A stretch of 64,000 nt of DNA, taken from NCBI RefSeq assembly GCF_042242105.1, contig NC_092024.1, forward strand, positions 9,821,501-9,885,500. The letters are read 5' to 3'. The stretch is from Pempheris klunzingeri (taxonomy: Eukaryota > Chordata > Actinopteri > Acropomatiformes > Pempheridae). This document shows, piece by piece, positions 1-12,628 of the stretch; the first letter of the stretch is position 1, and every line of letters begins with the position of its first letter. Under the pieces are notes generated by a model that ran no database searches, was not told where the DNA came from, and saw only the letters and a program-made list of their open reading frames with translations. Position numbers and translations under genes: made by a program.

Positions 1-3000
1 GTGTGTTTTCTAGATTGTGTGCTAAAAGGAAGTCATAGTCATTGAGCAAACAGGTCAGTCACCCAGAGGAGGGGGTTAACTGATCTCTAATCTCCACGTC
101 ATTGTCTCTCTGCTCTGCTGATTTCCTGATTTCCTGCTTACTGTTGGCTTGTCTAAAGCCCCAAAAGTCCAACCCACTCCACAGGCCCTTCTGCCTGACT
201 GGAGGCCTATAGCTTCTCTATGTAATCACAGAACACTATCGCACACAGACATGTATGTACAGGCATGCTGGGTTGCACAAGAGGGATAACTTGTTGCGTT
301 TTCAATTCTCACGCCTCCAGCATGTTGTCTTTGCCTTTGGAATGCAATAGCAATACAATAATGAAAATTGTGTCAGAACAGCAAACTTTTTTTCTGCTCT
401 ATGGAACTTGTTTGAGTTAAAAGCACTTTGTTGTGCTCTCACAGCCAGTAATTGGTACTTGGTTGCCTTATGGTTGTCTGTGTCCCCATGTTTAATGAGG
501 ATATATTAAATGACCAACACCCCATCATGCTCTAATATAAGTCTTACAATGAACACTGTGTTTCAAGAGAAAAGGAGGACACGGCTGCGGATCCCTTTGT
601 CCAGACTCTCAATGCCTCTCCTTGTTCACTAAAATTAAACATGCCAAGTGTGAAGGAAATGGACAAATGGTATCTTTCATTTCTTCTCTTCTTCCACTCT
701 CTTGTTCTCCCACTCTGCACTCCAGTGCCAGAACAGACAGCAAGACCAGACACAATTACTCATGCAAATGAAATTATCATAACATTTACTCAAGACTGAA
801 ACAGAACATTTTACAACATTTCTCTTCTGAGAAACCTCCTCATTCCTTCCACCTACAACCCCAAATCTGCTTTCATGCTAGAAGACAATCAGGGTTAAGA
901 GCTAGTGTTATCTGCGGTATTTGGGAATGACCTCACAAGACCTGCCGTCTGACCAAGGCTGGGCTAATTCTCTTGGTTGTGTTGTCATGCTATGAAGCCT
1001 CTGGGCTGATGCGTTTAGCCCTAGCTGGATTTCTGTATAAGCCTCTTTTCTAAGGCCTGACCATAGCGGGCAGTGTGGTTTGATGTAGCTATGCTGGGAC
1101 TGAAATCTGGGATGCTGCGTGTTTTTGTTGTTGCAGGATAAAAAGTGTTTCCAGATATTGCTTTGACTGGCGCTAGAAGCCCAAACTGAGGCTTTGGTGG
1201 ATATTCTTCTGGCCCTTTGTTGTGTGTTCTCCAGCTTCCGCTGTATCGAGGCCCTTAGACAGCCAGCATTTAGACTAGATTTACAGCTAGAACGGTCTGA
1301 TTCTTTTATATGAAAAACATTTTTCGATGACGACAAACATAGGACGTGCTATACTTAAAACTAAGCTTGTAGTTCATCCGTGAATTATCCAGAGTATGAA
1401 AAGCACGAGACCAGACAGTCTGTTCCTTGTTTGGAATTGGACAGTCCACTGCAGTTTGTAGTAGCTACTCTTTCTAACGTCCTTTCATGAATTCTGCAAC
1501 TTTGCATTTGTCATCATCCCAACCGTTGTCGTCACCGTTTGTCTCCAAAGTTTATGACTCAGTGATGAGCTTTTTGAAGGCGCTCCAACAGAAACTTGGC
1601 AGTCTGGCTGCTGAGAGGATGTGCAGACACTCAGTTGCATGACTGCTCCATGACAGAGATCTGACAACAGCGAAACTCCAGGTGTTGTGTTATTGAATAC
1701 CAAGTGCAGACTGATTAGCACATGACAAAGCTTACAGTAGCCTCTAATCAACAAAGTAACGTCACATCAGATCCAAGACAGTGAGGAGGTGATTGGGCTG
1801 GATAAAGGAGAGACACAAGAGAAATGTCTGAAGACATAATGGTGTTTATTAATGGCAAATTATTCTATAACAATGTAAAATGGCTTACTTTCTAATACTT
1901 TGTCCTACAATGGACTCTGTTTATCTATCAGAGATGTTTTCTTACTTCTTAAAAGATTTTTTAAGGGGATTTCTAGTGGGCTATGGGTGGAAAATGGAAG
2001 GATGGAGCAGCAATGTTGCATTTGAATCTGCCCCCCCTCTCTGGTCAATTGTCCTGTAAAGGCAAAATATTCTCCTCCAGAAAATATGTTATATAATGGT
2101 AATTTTTCTGCTATTACATAGACAAATCTTGTAAGTCTTTGCCGCACCCACAGATTTATAAATGTCTATTGTGTCCAGAGCTTTCCATTTTGCGGGATTG
2201 AGTTATAAAAATTATAATCGTACATACAATTAACTCATAACAGGCTGTTTTTTTGTTTGTTTTTTTCAATGAATGTGGGCGGTTAGTGTACGCTGGGAAT
2301 GTACTGCTGTGTCCCCTGGCACCAAATCATTAGTAATTATAAAATAATGGTGGGATATTTAGATTACTTTGAAGACTAGAGATATGATGTAAACAGTATA
2401 CAGCAGGATACATTCCACTAGCTGTTTGTTCTGCTCATTAAATAGATCAAGAGCCATGTTAATATGGGAACACATATGTACACAGAATGTACAGACAGTC
2501 TTTTTTTTGTTTTGTTTGAAATCTAATTTTTGTTTTTATCCCCTCATAATGCCTGAGCTCTTTTTGACATTTCCAGGGTTCAGACTGCATTCTTACCAGT
2601 CCTATGGCCCCAATCTGTTGCAATCATAGGGCTTTTCCCACAAGACCAGCATGTTAAAGACATAATTTTGCATTTACAACGATGCATTGTTGGATATTAA
2701 AGAGACCGAACCCCCACATCTCCCTTCTCTAGGATCCCTGTGCTCATCCATCATAAAGAGAAATGCCAGGGCACCAGGAGTTCAGGTCTTTGCTGCCATT
2801 TCTCTTTTCATTGTTTATTTCCTTTACTTTAACAGTTTCCAAAGGCACTCTCCGTCTCCGTCCAACAGACTTCTATTCTGACCATTACCGTGACCACGTA
2901 CAACCACATGCGTACATGTCTACACTCATACACATCTTCAGAGTTTTTGTGCTCAGACACATTGCTTTTTCTGTCAAATAAAAGGAGTTCTTGTCTCTGG

Positions 3001-6000
3001 GTTCCCTCCAAAAACCAGATGTTCGCAGGACACGTGCACGTAAAGGGTTAAATACAGGAAGTCGATTTGAGCCTTAATCTCTATGTAGTGTTTATTCTTC
3101 ACTAACAAAAACAGTATAATAGACCAAACCTTTGGGGTTTTATGTCTGCCGAGTCTTATAATGAATGATGATTAATCCTCAGCCATTTGCAAAGCTTGAA
3201 TTTTGTCTGCAGAGGAATTTCACCTTGGCTCCACTGTTGCCTATGCAGTACCCCTGCCCACTGCCTGTTTGTTTGAGTTAGCAGGAGCGCTCGGGCACCC
3301 ACATATACACACACACACGTACATACTCATACTCGCACACAACTGATCTCTAAATTAGTGTTCACCTCTCATAAATCACCTACTTCCATAGCTGAGTGAC
3401 ACACACACACACACACACATAAAGACGCACATACTATGCCACCACACACGCTCCAGATGAATACTTCCTTGATTAACTTCACCAGACTGCATTAGAGGCA
3501 GAAATGTTTGCATGGACCACCAAGTAGGCTTGTTAAGAAAAAGATATTTCTTCTCTTGGCAGCAAAGTCAGTAAAATCACTTCTTGGCTCAGTCACCATC
3601 TAGTTAGAGATATCTGATGGCTGATGGTGTCATCGAGTAATGAAGTTATCAGACACAAATCTGTAACCTCACAGTTATGAGACAATATGCATGAGAATGC
3701 AAGTATATCAACTAAAAATGTTTAAATAGTCACTACACTATACTCTTACTTTCTTAAAGGCTAAAGCTACTATATTTAAATGTTGGCCCTGTTTGTACAT
3801 ATTTTGGGTTTGAGGTGACTGGTGGGTACAAAAGGTTTTGGAACTGGTCCAGTAGATCACCTCAGCAGCTGGCACTTGTGAACGGGCTGCAGTGGCTGTA
3901 ATGTAATCCTTTTTGGCAACTTCGCCCGCCGATGCACATTCACCAAAAGTGTTGTCAGACACTTCAAATAACAATCTGAGACTGTCAGAGGCAAAAACAA
4001 TCACTTTCAGTGGTTGTAATTTGACTTGCACAATTGCCCCATTGGATTACATTACAGCTACTGTAGGCCTGCTGGGTAGGCAGTCTACTGGGCCAGTTTT
4101 ACCTACCTGTTTTGAACCTGAAATCTGTCAAAATAGGGCCCAAGTTCATACTTTCAGTAACGCAATCAGCCAAGAGGCATTGTTAAAACTAGTGTTCTGT
4201 GAGAGGTGCTCACATCAAGCTTTTATGTCCACTTTCTGCTTTGATGGCTTCCTTGTTTATCAGGCGACTGCATAAGTACAGTGGCCCGTTTGTCTTGTCT
4301 TTTTCTCTCTGTTTCTTGGTTGTTTTAATTTACATTTTGGGCATAGGGCTGATGCTCCTGGCCAGGCTGAGACACAGCTGAGTCCACACATAACAAGTAG
4401 TTTCATTTCTAAGGGGTAGGATCAACAGCACTGTCACTGACAATGAAAATAACCACCAAGGGGACAAAGCAGTACAAAAGTACAAGTAAAGAAAAATAAA
4501 TTGAGCAGAGAGACAGAGTGGAGTCCTGCTCTTTTTCTTGCTGGCTGGCAGTTATGGTGTTTTGTTTCCTGTTTAGGTGCATTAGTGGATCTACAGTTTG
4601 TGTACAGATGGGCAACAAATTAATGAAAACTCTGACTAAATGAGTGTAGAAACATAATTGATTTAATTGCTTAGATACACGACATGAAGGGACACCAGTG
4701 ACGTTCACAAGATAATGTGATCGTTTGCTAGAAAAAGGTCTTTTTTTGTATTCTATTTTTTAGAGATAGTCACGGTTTCGTTTTATAATACACACTCTCT
4801 TCCTCTTCTGCACACTCACACACTTAGTGCATACTGATTTACTCAGGCTCACATGCTTACACACTCACACACATGAAGGAATGGTGTAATGTGCAGCTGA
4901 TCTGACAACTTGTATCAGGGGAACACAGTGGCCACCTGCGCTGAGAGATGCCTCCTGCCGTGTGTGGGAAGCAGTGTGAGAGAGAGTGTGTGTGTGTGTG
5001 TTACACTGTCTGACTCGCAGCACTGGTGGTATTCATGATGTCATTACTGGCCCTGGGTCAGGCTGGGGTGTGCTGTTTGGAGGCCTAGCCATGTGCTGAT
5101 GTCACGTAGCTAATCCTCAGCTTGTTTGTGTGTGCGTGCGTATGTTTTACTACCATCCTACCTCTGCGGTGGCCTTCTGCCCTCCTCTTTTGGCTATGCA
5201 CAGGGGCTCATTGTTTGTGTTTTGTGGTTTCCTACTCACCCTGGGCCCCAGCGTTACTGCAACACACACGCACACACATGCATGCGTACGTACACAACCA
5301 AATGTTTAGTTACAGAGTGATACACTGGCTAACCATGTACATTTTAAGTTAACACCCCAGGCAAGGAAACATCCCTCATCCTGAGAAGAAATGCGTCACA
5401 CTGCCCATAAAGCACCTGCTAATGCTCAGAATTCCCCTCCATCATTAGCCTGGTGCAGGCCGCCCGTGACCACACCGGGTAGAGAATAGGTCAGACCAAT
5501 TATCACTTGACATTTTTCTGGTGCACATGAGCGTAGTTGCCAGTAGAGGGCAAGGAAGAGTCGAGATCTGTTTGCTTGAGAAGAGAGAGCATTTTCACCG
5601 GCCTGCTTGTATTTTTGCTTGTGTTTTGTTTAATTTGAAGATGCAAGAGTTGTTTATTTACCTAATAGCGTTTGCGTGATATTTCAGAGTTACGTGTCAG
5701 ACCAGGGCTTGAGCTCACATTACTGGAATGATAATAGCAGCTTTCCTCAATCCAGGGGCGGGGTGGAGGGGGGGTACTAGGGGATAACTTCCCCCTCGCC
5801 GACCCTCTCCTCTCTTCTTCCTCCATACTTACCCTCTTTGTCTTAGCACATGGATGCTGGAGTCCCCGTGATGTTTTCCAGATGCGTTAGCTCAACAAGC
5901 GCATTGACAGAAAGTTACCTCTCTTCTTCCAATCACTCTCTTCCAGACCTTCATGCACACACTCACTCGCAATCTCCTGCAGCACACGGTCTTGTTAAAG

Positions 6001-7394
6001 AGACACTTCCTTGGCCCAGCAGACTTCCTGGATATAATCCTATAAAACAATGGCTTCCTCTGTGGACACATGGCCTCCCTCCCTTTGAATGCGATGATGG
6101 TCTCAGTGAGTGTATTTGTGTGTGTTAAACATGTATAAATATGCACCGTTAAATATGTATATGAGTACTGTCCTAATTGCATACTTAGAAAGGTTTTCCC
6201 TCACTTATGTAGACTCCCTCTTCTCGTGCATGGATGTGTGTGGCATTTGTGACCGCACAGATTGTGACCTCTGTGTGTGTGTGTGTCTGTGTGTGCGAGA
6301 TGTTTGGCCTGTGTTCCACCCTGCTTGATTAGCCATTAGCCAGTGGCTGCCCTCTCCGGTTCCCCCCACAGTAAGAGAATCTTACGCCGTCGTCGTCCAA
6401 GCCCTTTTAAAGAAATCAAACACACACACACACACAGTAAGAAGCCATGCGCCTGCCAGGCCTAATCCCAGACCGCATTTTTGGGTTTAATGACCTCAGG
6501 CAGTGGAATTACCCTGCCACAGTTGCTCTGCGGGCTGCTGTCTCATGCATGTTCACCCTGCCATCATGCTGATGGTAACTAAGATGAGAGCATCTGTTCG
6601 AGTGCGCCTCTCCTCTGCTGAGCACCCACAGGCCCGGTCGTGAAAGCAAACAGACAGTTGACGGTGACAGTGGTGTCATTTGCTCCGTGTGCTGCCCTGC
6701 TGAATCGCTGCTGTCATGATGTAAAATACAGTCATGTTTAACTTTTCTATGATTCCTTTCCAGTGTAACGTCTTATTATTTTACTTTAATATTGATTAAA
6801 GGGGCATTGCAGTGACTTAATACATCAAGATCAGTTTAATCATGGGAAGTACTACACATCCTGTGAACACACTTGATGTCATCAGAGTTATCTCGGCTTG
6901 GGCTTAGGTGAATTTATTACAGAAAGCCTGCCTACTTCTCAGACTGATTCATGAAAAGGTGCTAGTGGTTGCATTATGGGAAATATAGGATCCAGGTTTT
7001 GAAGCAAATATAGGCTGATGTGATGGAATACATGTACCATTTTACGGTCAATTAACCTGTTATTTAGTCAGTTTATCATGATCAAAAACATATTTTTATT
7101 TGAAAAATGACTCATTAAAATAGATGAAAATGTTCTGACCCTCAATGTATTTATTAGTTGACTATGGCTTTGCCAATCTTTATGTTTAGAAATCTTTAAA
7201 AGTGTTGTGAATTTTTTGCTCTAATACTTAAAATGCAGCCTCATCTTCTATGTATTAAAGACAGCAATTACAGAGGTTGGTACTGAAGATTAGAATATGT
7301 GCTGTTGGATCATATGCAGTCTTGGTAACATTTTCCATGTTGTAATAACCTTTCCATATTGCCTTGTCTGATATTGTATGCCTCTCTCCTGCAG
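1..7394 (+). other. Intronic sequence, probably the last intron of dnajc17
   Basis: No exon could be recognised here. Because the dnajc17 terminal exon at 7395 needs an upstream donor and none of its upstream coding sequence was spotted, most or all of this stretch is read as its last intron. It holds CA/GT microsatellites (about 3308-3330, 3400-3419, 4988-5001, 6271-6292, 6418-6437) and a foldback element at 3783-4144. A short missed exon cannot be excluded by eye. Confidence 0.55.
3783..4144. mobile_element. Foldback / MITE-like element
   Basis: The two halves form an imperfect inverted repeat. The best arm is 3890-3909 (CAGTGGCTGTAATGTAATCC) against 4044-4063, its reverse complement with one mismatch. 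Outward from this the arms stay alignable with small gaps: AACTGGTCCAGTAGA on the left against AACTGGCCCAGTAGA on the reversed right side, then GTTGGCCCTGTTT against TTGGGCCCTATTT at the ends. The core of about 134 bases separates the arms. No coding capacity is seen. The structure suggests a non-autonomous DNA transposon; the family is not identified and no target duplication was confirmed. Confidence 0.55.
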
Positions 7395-7520
7395 GGCTCT
7401 TTGACAAATGAGCGCGACTACGAGAGCGTAGTGATGATGAGGATGAGGCAGGCTGCTGAGCGACAGAAACTCATCGAACAAATGCAGAGAGAAGATGACG
7501 AAGAAGCTGCCAGGTCATAG
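7395..7520 (+). CDS. dnajc17: DnaJ homolog subfamily C member 17, terminal coding exon (partial gene)
   Basis: This is the last coding exon of a plus-strand gene whose other exons lie upstream of the window. A pyrimidine tract and CAG acceptor end at 7394. The open frame then gives 41 residues and a TAG at 7518-7520. The peptide contains [20 protein letters not shown] followed by [17 protein letters not shown], a charged helical tail. From memory this matches the C-terminal tail of DNAJC17 ([20 protein letters not shown] in human). DNAJC17 is a nuclear J-domain protein with an RRM, linked to splicing; both domains would be encoded upstream and are not seen here. Synteny supports the call: the next gene is gchfr in convergent orientation, as I recall for human 15q15. 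The acceptor phase is 0. Two poly(A) signals follow within 130 bp. The remaining doubt is that only one short exon is visible. Confidence 0.85.
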   Translation, partial: GSLTNERDYESVVMMRMRQAAERQKLIEQMQREDDEEAARS

Positions 7521-7563
7521 CACAGCAGGACCCAGCCAGGTGCCAGCCTGCAACTATCAAATG

Positions 7564-7645
7564 AATAAACCCGTTTCAGGCTTTAGTTTCATAAAGCCTC
7601 TTAAGTGTTTTGTTATTATTTTTTGTATGTAATACACAAAATAAA
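7564..7645 (+). promoter_or_regulatory. dnajc17: dnajc17 polyadenylation signals
   Basis: AATAAA occurs at 7564-7569, 44 bases after the dnajc17 stop, and again at 7640-7645. The sequence after the first is T/GT-rich (about 7605-7630), as expected for a downstream cleavage element. A short 3' UTR is therefore likely, with a second site as a fallback. Confidence 0.6.
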
Positions 7646-7834
7646 TCCTTTTAATAATTAAACATTTTTCAAATCTGTAGTTTTTATCAGCATGTTATGT
7701 CTTTTCTTGTATTGAGAGCATAGGATGACTGAGGGAGGTACAGAGTAGAGACGAAGCGAAGGCTCCTGCAGGATGCAGTATTGCTGTGTGGTCCCAGAGG
7801 TAGGAGCCCTCATACTCAGGCTGCAAGGATAAAT

Positions 7835-7919
7835 CACACATTGATACAATATAGTTACACTATATAGTGTTCAGTCACTATATAGTATATGTAGTAGTAG
7901 TATATTGTATCAATGTGTG
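7835..7919. repeat. Perfect 19-bp inverted repeat with nested palindrome
   Basis: CACACATTGATACAATATA at 7835-7853 is exactly the reverse complement of 7901-7919. The 47-base spacer itself contains ACTATATAGTG-type palindromes and a short GTA repeat. It lies 190 bases downstream of the second dnajc17 poly(A) signal, so read-through RNA could fold here. It may be a small MITE or simply a hairpin. Confidence 0.7.
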
Positions 7920-8589
7920 CATCCCAATGATATATTGCTAACTTACTACTGATCAATATTTTCATTGCAGATTGGACTTTTTGGAGTACATATTATAGTC
8001 TGTATAGTCGTATATAAGTCTCAATGCAGTGTAGTCTGTCTTGCGTCAGAGGAGAAACAGTAATGGTGTAATGCATTAATTGCGTCTGTCAACCATTGTC
8101 TGGTTAGCTGTGACAACTCATTACCTCAGTACTGTAGCCAACTGAGTGTAGTGTGAGAGTCCTACTTTGCAGTTGCCTGCATACACAATCAGTGACTGTG
8201 AAATGAGTCGAGTGTTGTAGCAATCCAAACCGCAGACCATGCAATGTGATTATGTGGAAATCATTTCTCCCCAATGTTAAACCAGTAATCAGGCTGCGAT
8301 AGGAACACTACGTTGGCTTTTATGGAAATTCTTGTGGCCTGCTGTGATGTAGCTGTACATACTCTGAAGGCCCTCCATTGTAGAGCTGGTAATTTACATG
8401 ATTACTCTCTTTTATATTGCATGCAATATTTGCATTTTTTCTGACAACACTAACGTCATAACATGTGATTAGGAGGTGGTAAGTAGGCATGGCTTTATTT
8501 TAAGACTTAAAGTAACTAAATATTGCGCACATTTTTAACAAAAATGTACACATATTCTGACAAAAGGTGTACACTTGCTGAGTTTGATT

Positions 8590-8945
8590 AGAAGATTGAT
8601 ATCATTCTCATGCTGGAGCCAAGCAGGCGTTAGCTTAGCTTAATGACTGGAAATAGAAAAACATTAGCTTTGCTCTGTCCAATAGCAGTACAATAACGTT
8701 ACAATAAAACCAAGTGCAGTACCGGCACCTTTAAAGCCCACTAATTAACGTGTGATGTGAAAACCAAACTATAAAAGCAAAAAGTTGTGCTTTGATGCCG
8801 GGTTGGATGCTGAACTATTGCTTGGCAGGGAGAGGTGACTTTCTGAAGTCTTCTTGTCGCCGTGAGGTTGCCAGGCAACTAGCGGAGACTCCAGGACTTC
8901 ACGCCAAGAAATTGTCTGGCACATAACTCCTCACACACCACATCT
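8590..8945 (+). repeat. Percomorph interspersed repeat carrying an RFX-type palindrome
   Basis: This stretch contains the ordered words ATATCATTCTCATGCT, GTTAGCTTAGCTTA, GACTGGAAA, GCTCTGTCCA, CACCTTTAAAGCCCACTAAT, GTTGCCAGGCAAC and GGAGACTCCAGGA. I recognise this order from a very common percomorph repeat, though I cannot recall its database name. No coding capacity is seen. The GTTGCCAGGCAAC at 8867-8879 is a perfect dyad. A fragment of the same family lies at 31181-31245. Confidence 0.7.
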
Positions 8946-10982
8946 GGCTCCAGCTTACTGTTGGATGGATGAACATTAGAGTAGAATAGATCCTCTCATT
9001 TAACTTTCAGCAAGTGAGAGAATTCCTCTTTTGTCCTCTGCAAAAGAAAAAAAACCTGTTTATTCACCAACTGAAAGGCTTTCTCTTAAGGAGTCCTGAC
9101 CTCTACTGTGTGATAACTGCCACACCAAACACGAACAGTGCATGAACATCCATTTTTCCTTTATGCGTGATATAGCAGGTATGGCTGAAGTCAAAATTCT
9201 GGGTGTGCTTGTTTTGGGGCAATCTAGTTTCCCCAGTGTTTCCATGTCATTCACTTCACTCCATCCTTGGTCTTGATCAAATCACAGGCCATTGACCAGC
9301 TTAAATTGAAGAAAGCGCCACTCAAAAAAGTCTATGGTGTGCCATATCCATATGAGACTGACCTCAACTAATGTCCTAAAGCTAAGGCATTATTGTTCTG
9401 CGCTGTTTCACAATAGGCTTATGTAACTGATACCTAGAAGATATTCTATATTGCTTATTTCTGCTCTCTGAAGTGACATACTCCCGCTCTTTGACCCACA
9501 CTTAGTCAGACACTATAGTGCCAAACTGCTGTGGTCACATTGAGTTTTGTAACAAGGTCCTCTGCCCGTGGAACGTCTATTCATCCAAATAGTCTTATTT
9601 TCCTGTCCCTTGGGGGATTATGGCGTAATTCTGTGTCTGTATTTGTGGGCCTGTGTGGCGGCGCTTTCTCCTGTCATTGTGTTATTTAGGAGCCACATGG
9701 CAGCTTTGCAACATCCAACCCAGTCATCCATCTCTCTGCAATTCCTGCGCTGCCTCACCATGGCTCTGTTACACAATGTCCAGCTGTGGAGCAGAGCGGT
9801 GTGGTGGAGACATCTGCTCCTCTCCTCCTGCAAAATCCCCTCATCACATGGTTTTGTTTATGCGTAGCCTTTTTCATATCCCGGCAATGTGAAAAAAAAA
9901 AAAAAGCCCAGAAACACACAAACCCTTTCCAAATGACAACAGAGGAAATACAATTACAGGAAACACATTCACCACCAACCCTGCCCTGAGCCCACAGTGG
10001 CTTGTGCTGCATGCAAACCAGGATGGGAGGATGAGTGTGCTCCGTCCTATCAATGATTACAGCAAAGCCATGGAATCATCACAGTATCCTCTTCCACCTT
10101 GTTTTCCTTATATTGTCTGAGTCAAACCTGTCACGTTGCTGTATGCAAACAGCATCTGGAATCTCCGTGGTCACAGACCTGGGAAGCACCAGTACCTTTT
10201 GATCTCTTCTGCGGAGGTGGAAGCTAAGTCATGTGTGGAGCAGCAGGACTGGTAAGAGTTTGGCTGTGAACTGGCTGGCAGAGTTTCTGGTTGGTGGGTT
10301 AGAGAAGCGGGCTGGTCCCAGACATGCGCTGGCAGACCTGAGGCTACAACAAAACCACCCAGCGTTTTTTGGCTCTGACAGGCAGACTCCTCCACTCTGT
10401 GTGCCTGCAGTGCTCGTGCCTCATTTTGGGCTAAGCACCATCCTTGTAAGGTGCCACAGAGCTGTGAGGGCTCATAACAAGAGCATGCTTATCAATGTGA
10501 TGTTTAGGTGTCTATTAAATAGATCATCAAAAGGCTAGAGTATTGACATGTGTTCTACTTTGTCTGGGGTAAATCTAAAGCAAATTGGTCTCTTTTATTA
10601 ATAAGTACACAAGAAATCCACATCATTACATCATTTAATCACAAGCATATGATACACTTAAAAAACATCTTTAACCAGTGCTGTAAGTACAAACCTATGT
10701 AGCATAGCGCTTTATTCACTTGGACAGAAGTGGAAGAACTGGGTGAGGCCTTTTACACAGGCTGAATTTATATACATGGCTTTAATTGAATTCTGCTGCC
10801 AAATGACATATTAACAATAAAACTGGCCCCCACTCCCTACACTTGGTCATCAGTAGTAAACAGCAAACAATATGGACGAACAGTTTTTGGAATGTAGTTC
10901 GGTATTCCCCAGAAACTGGTGACCTGTCACCCACTGAAGTTAATCTGAAACTTTACGACTGGGATAATCTCTATTTACTAAC

Positions 10983-10988
10983 TTTATT
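10983..10988 (-). promoter_or_regulatory. gchfr: gchfr polyadenylation signal (candidate)
   Basis: AATAAA on the minus strand (TTTATT on plus) lies about 135 bases after the gchfr stop codon. Further candidates lie at 10711-10716 and 10594-10599, so a longer 3' UTR is possible. Confidence 0.45.
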
Positions 10989-11123
10989 TTCAGTTTACGA
11001 GGGGCTGGTTTTGTAGCCGTCAGTGTGTCGAATGAAGAACCAAAGCAAAAAAACAAAGCCACCAATGTCCTTCGGCACGATTCATTCATCCTCTTAAAGG
11101 CTTGTAGAAATGTTTCGATACAG

Positions 11124-12628
11124 TCAACACTCCGACTCCTTGTGGAGGCACCACACCAGCGTCTGTCCCACGCCTGTCATCGTCAGCACGCGGAAGCCGA
11201 TCTTCTCCAGCTTGTCCAGCACCAGGCGAGGTGGGTCGTCCACATGGTACTCGGAACTGAATGAGCATAAACACAAAGTAATTCTACTTTCCCCAGATGT
11301 GGGATTTCTCTGCCTTTCAGTAAACTTTGCTTGGAAAGTAGAATGCCGTTAATTGTTCTGGTGCTTGTTCACTTCCTTCCACACATTGGTTCATTTCCCA
11401 GCAGCATTTGAATCCGATTGCCAATGACAACACTTCCCTGATCTGTATTCCATCAGCTTTGAATGGTTTATTCTAAATCTGCAAAGCAGCAGCACTCCTC
11501 ATCCACATTGGAAGATTTTTTCCCCTCCATGTGACCTGATGTCAGCGCTGTCGTCAATATGTACACGTTAACTGCCAAAATGAAAGACACACCGGTGTTA
11601 AGTGCCTAAATATGGAATATGGCCTGGTGTGAGCACATTTACAGCACACCTGGGAGTCGACTCTGTATGTGTGTGTGGAGCTCTGCACTGGAACGGTGCC
11701 AGTATTTGTTAGCGTGATGGTGGTGGAGACGGTTTCGCAAAAATGATCAAATCAGGATAAGAATGTTTAATCCTGTGAGGGACATTCAAGTCTTGGTGCT
11801 TGAGTGTGGACGACACCTTGAGCTGAACCATCCCTACAAATCCGTTTACTCTCTGTTTTAAGGGACTGCTCAGGTTTGACTGGTTACTTGTCACCCTCTA
11901 CAATCACTGACCTTCCTCCTTGTCAGTACTCACAAATTGTTTCCCAGCATGGTTGTTTTCCTCGCTCCCAGGTAATTCATGACCGTTGGATCCGAATATT
12001 CATCTCCCACATTTGTTGGACCATTCTCCTGTAAGAAGCAATTAAGTACATTAAGTATACAACTGACAGTTTGCTTAAAATATCTTGAAGAATTACTGCT
12101 TTGCTAAAAACAAAAAAAACACCGGCTGCTGTCTGTTGTTCTGTGCAGGTCTGGCTTCATATCACTGGTTCCACCTGCAGCCCTCTGGCAGGTGGATCAT
12201 AATCTCTGATAAGTGGGCAGCCTAAAAATAGATCATCCAACTCTCAGAGGCTGTAGATCTGGGTTGCTCGAGTCACGCAGACAACAAAATGAACATGCGC
12301 AGCAACAACTGGGCAACATGTGTTTTTAATTTAGAGTACCGTGGCAAAAAAAAAAAAAAAAAAAGGCAAGCAAGCATATGCACGCTTGCTCCGCTTGTAG
12401 CCGCGCTTGTTTGTTGTTTTCCATCATGCAGAATATTAGAGGCCACTGCATAACTGTATCTGCAACCTTGATTGATTAGTATTACGCGCTGTGTTGCGCT
12501 GCCAAATAAATAAATAAATCCCCGAATCTCCAACTCGAGCGGGCCTCTTCTGAAAGCGTGATACGAGTCATTTACAGATGCGAGATACACACCAGTCGGA
12601 TCTGCGTACTGACGAACATGTAAGGCAT
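11124..12628 (-). CDS. gchfr: GTP cyclohydrolase I feedback regulatory protein (GFRP), complete, three exons
   Basis: Coding exons on the minus strand are 12628-12593 (12 codons, MPYMFVSTQIRL), 12028-11934 (ENGPTNVGDEYSDP..., ending in LGNN plus two bases of F) and 11256-11124 (SEYHVDDPPRLVLDKLEKIG, then FRVLTMTGVGQTLVWCLHKE, SEC and TGA). Junctions are GTGTGT/CAG and GTGAGT/CAG, with phases 0 and 2 that join cleanly into 87 residues. The product aligns almost residue for residue with human GFRP (84 residues, MPYLLISTQIRM...GVGQTLVWCLHKE). GFRP is a small cytosolic protein that forms pentamers on the faces of the GTP cyclohydrolase I decamer. It mediates feedback inhibition by tetrahydrobiopterin and stimulation by phenylalanine. 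The only clear oddity is a three-residue C-terminal extension, SEC. The gene is convergent with dnajc17. Introns are 564 and 677 bp. Confidence 0.95.

Larger units (their letters stand above)
7646..10982. other. Spacer between the convergent dnajc17 and gchfr genes
   Basis: No gene is supported. Short open frames here are overlapping in several frames, which argues against coding. The spacer holds the inverted repeat at 7835-7919 and the interspersed repeat at 8590-8945. Its right end, up to the TTTATT motifs at 10594, 10711 and 10983, may be 3' UTR of gchfr on the minus strand. Confidence 0.5.
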
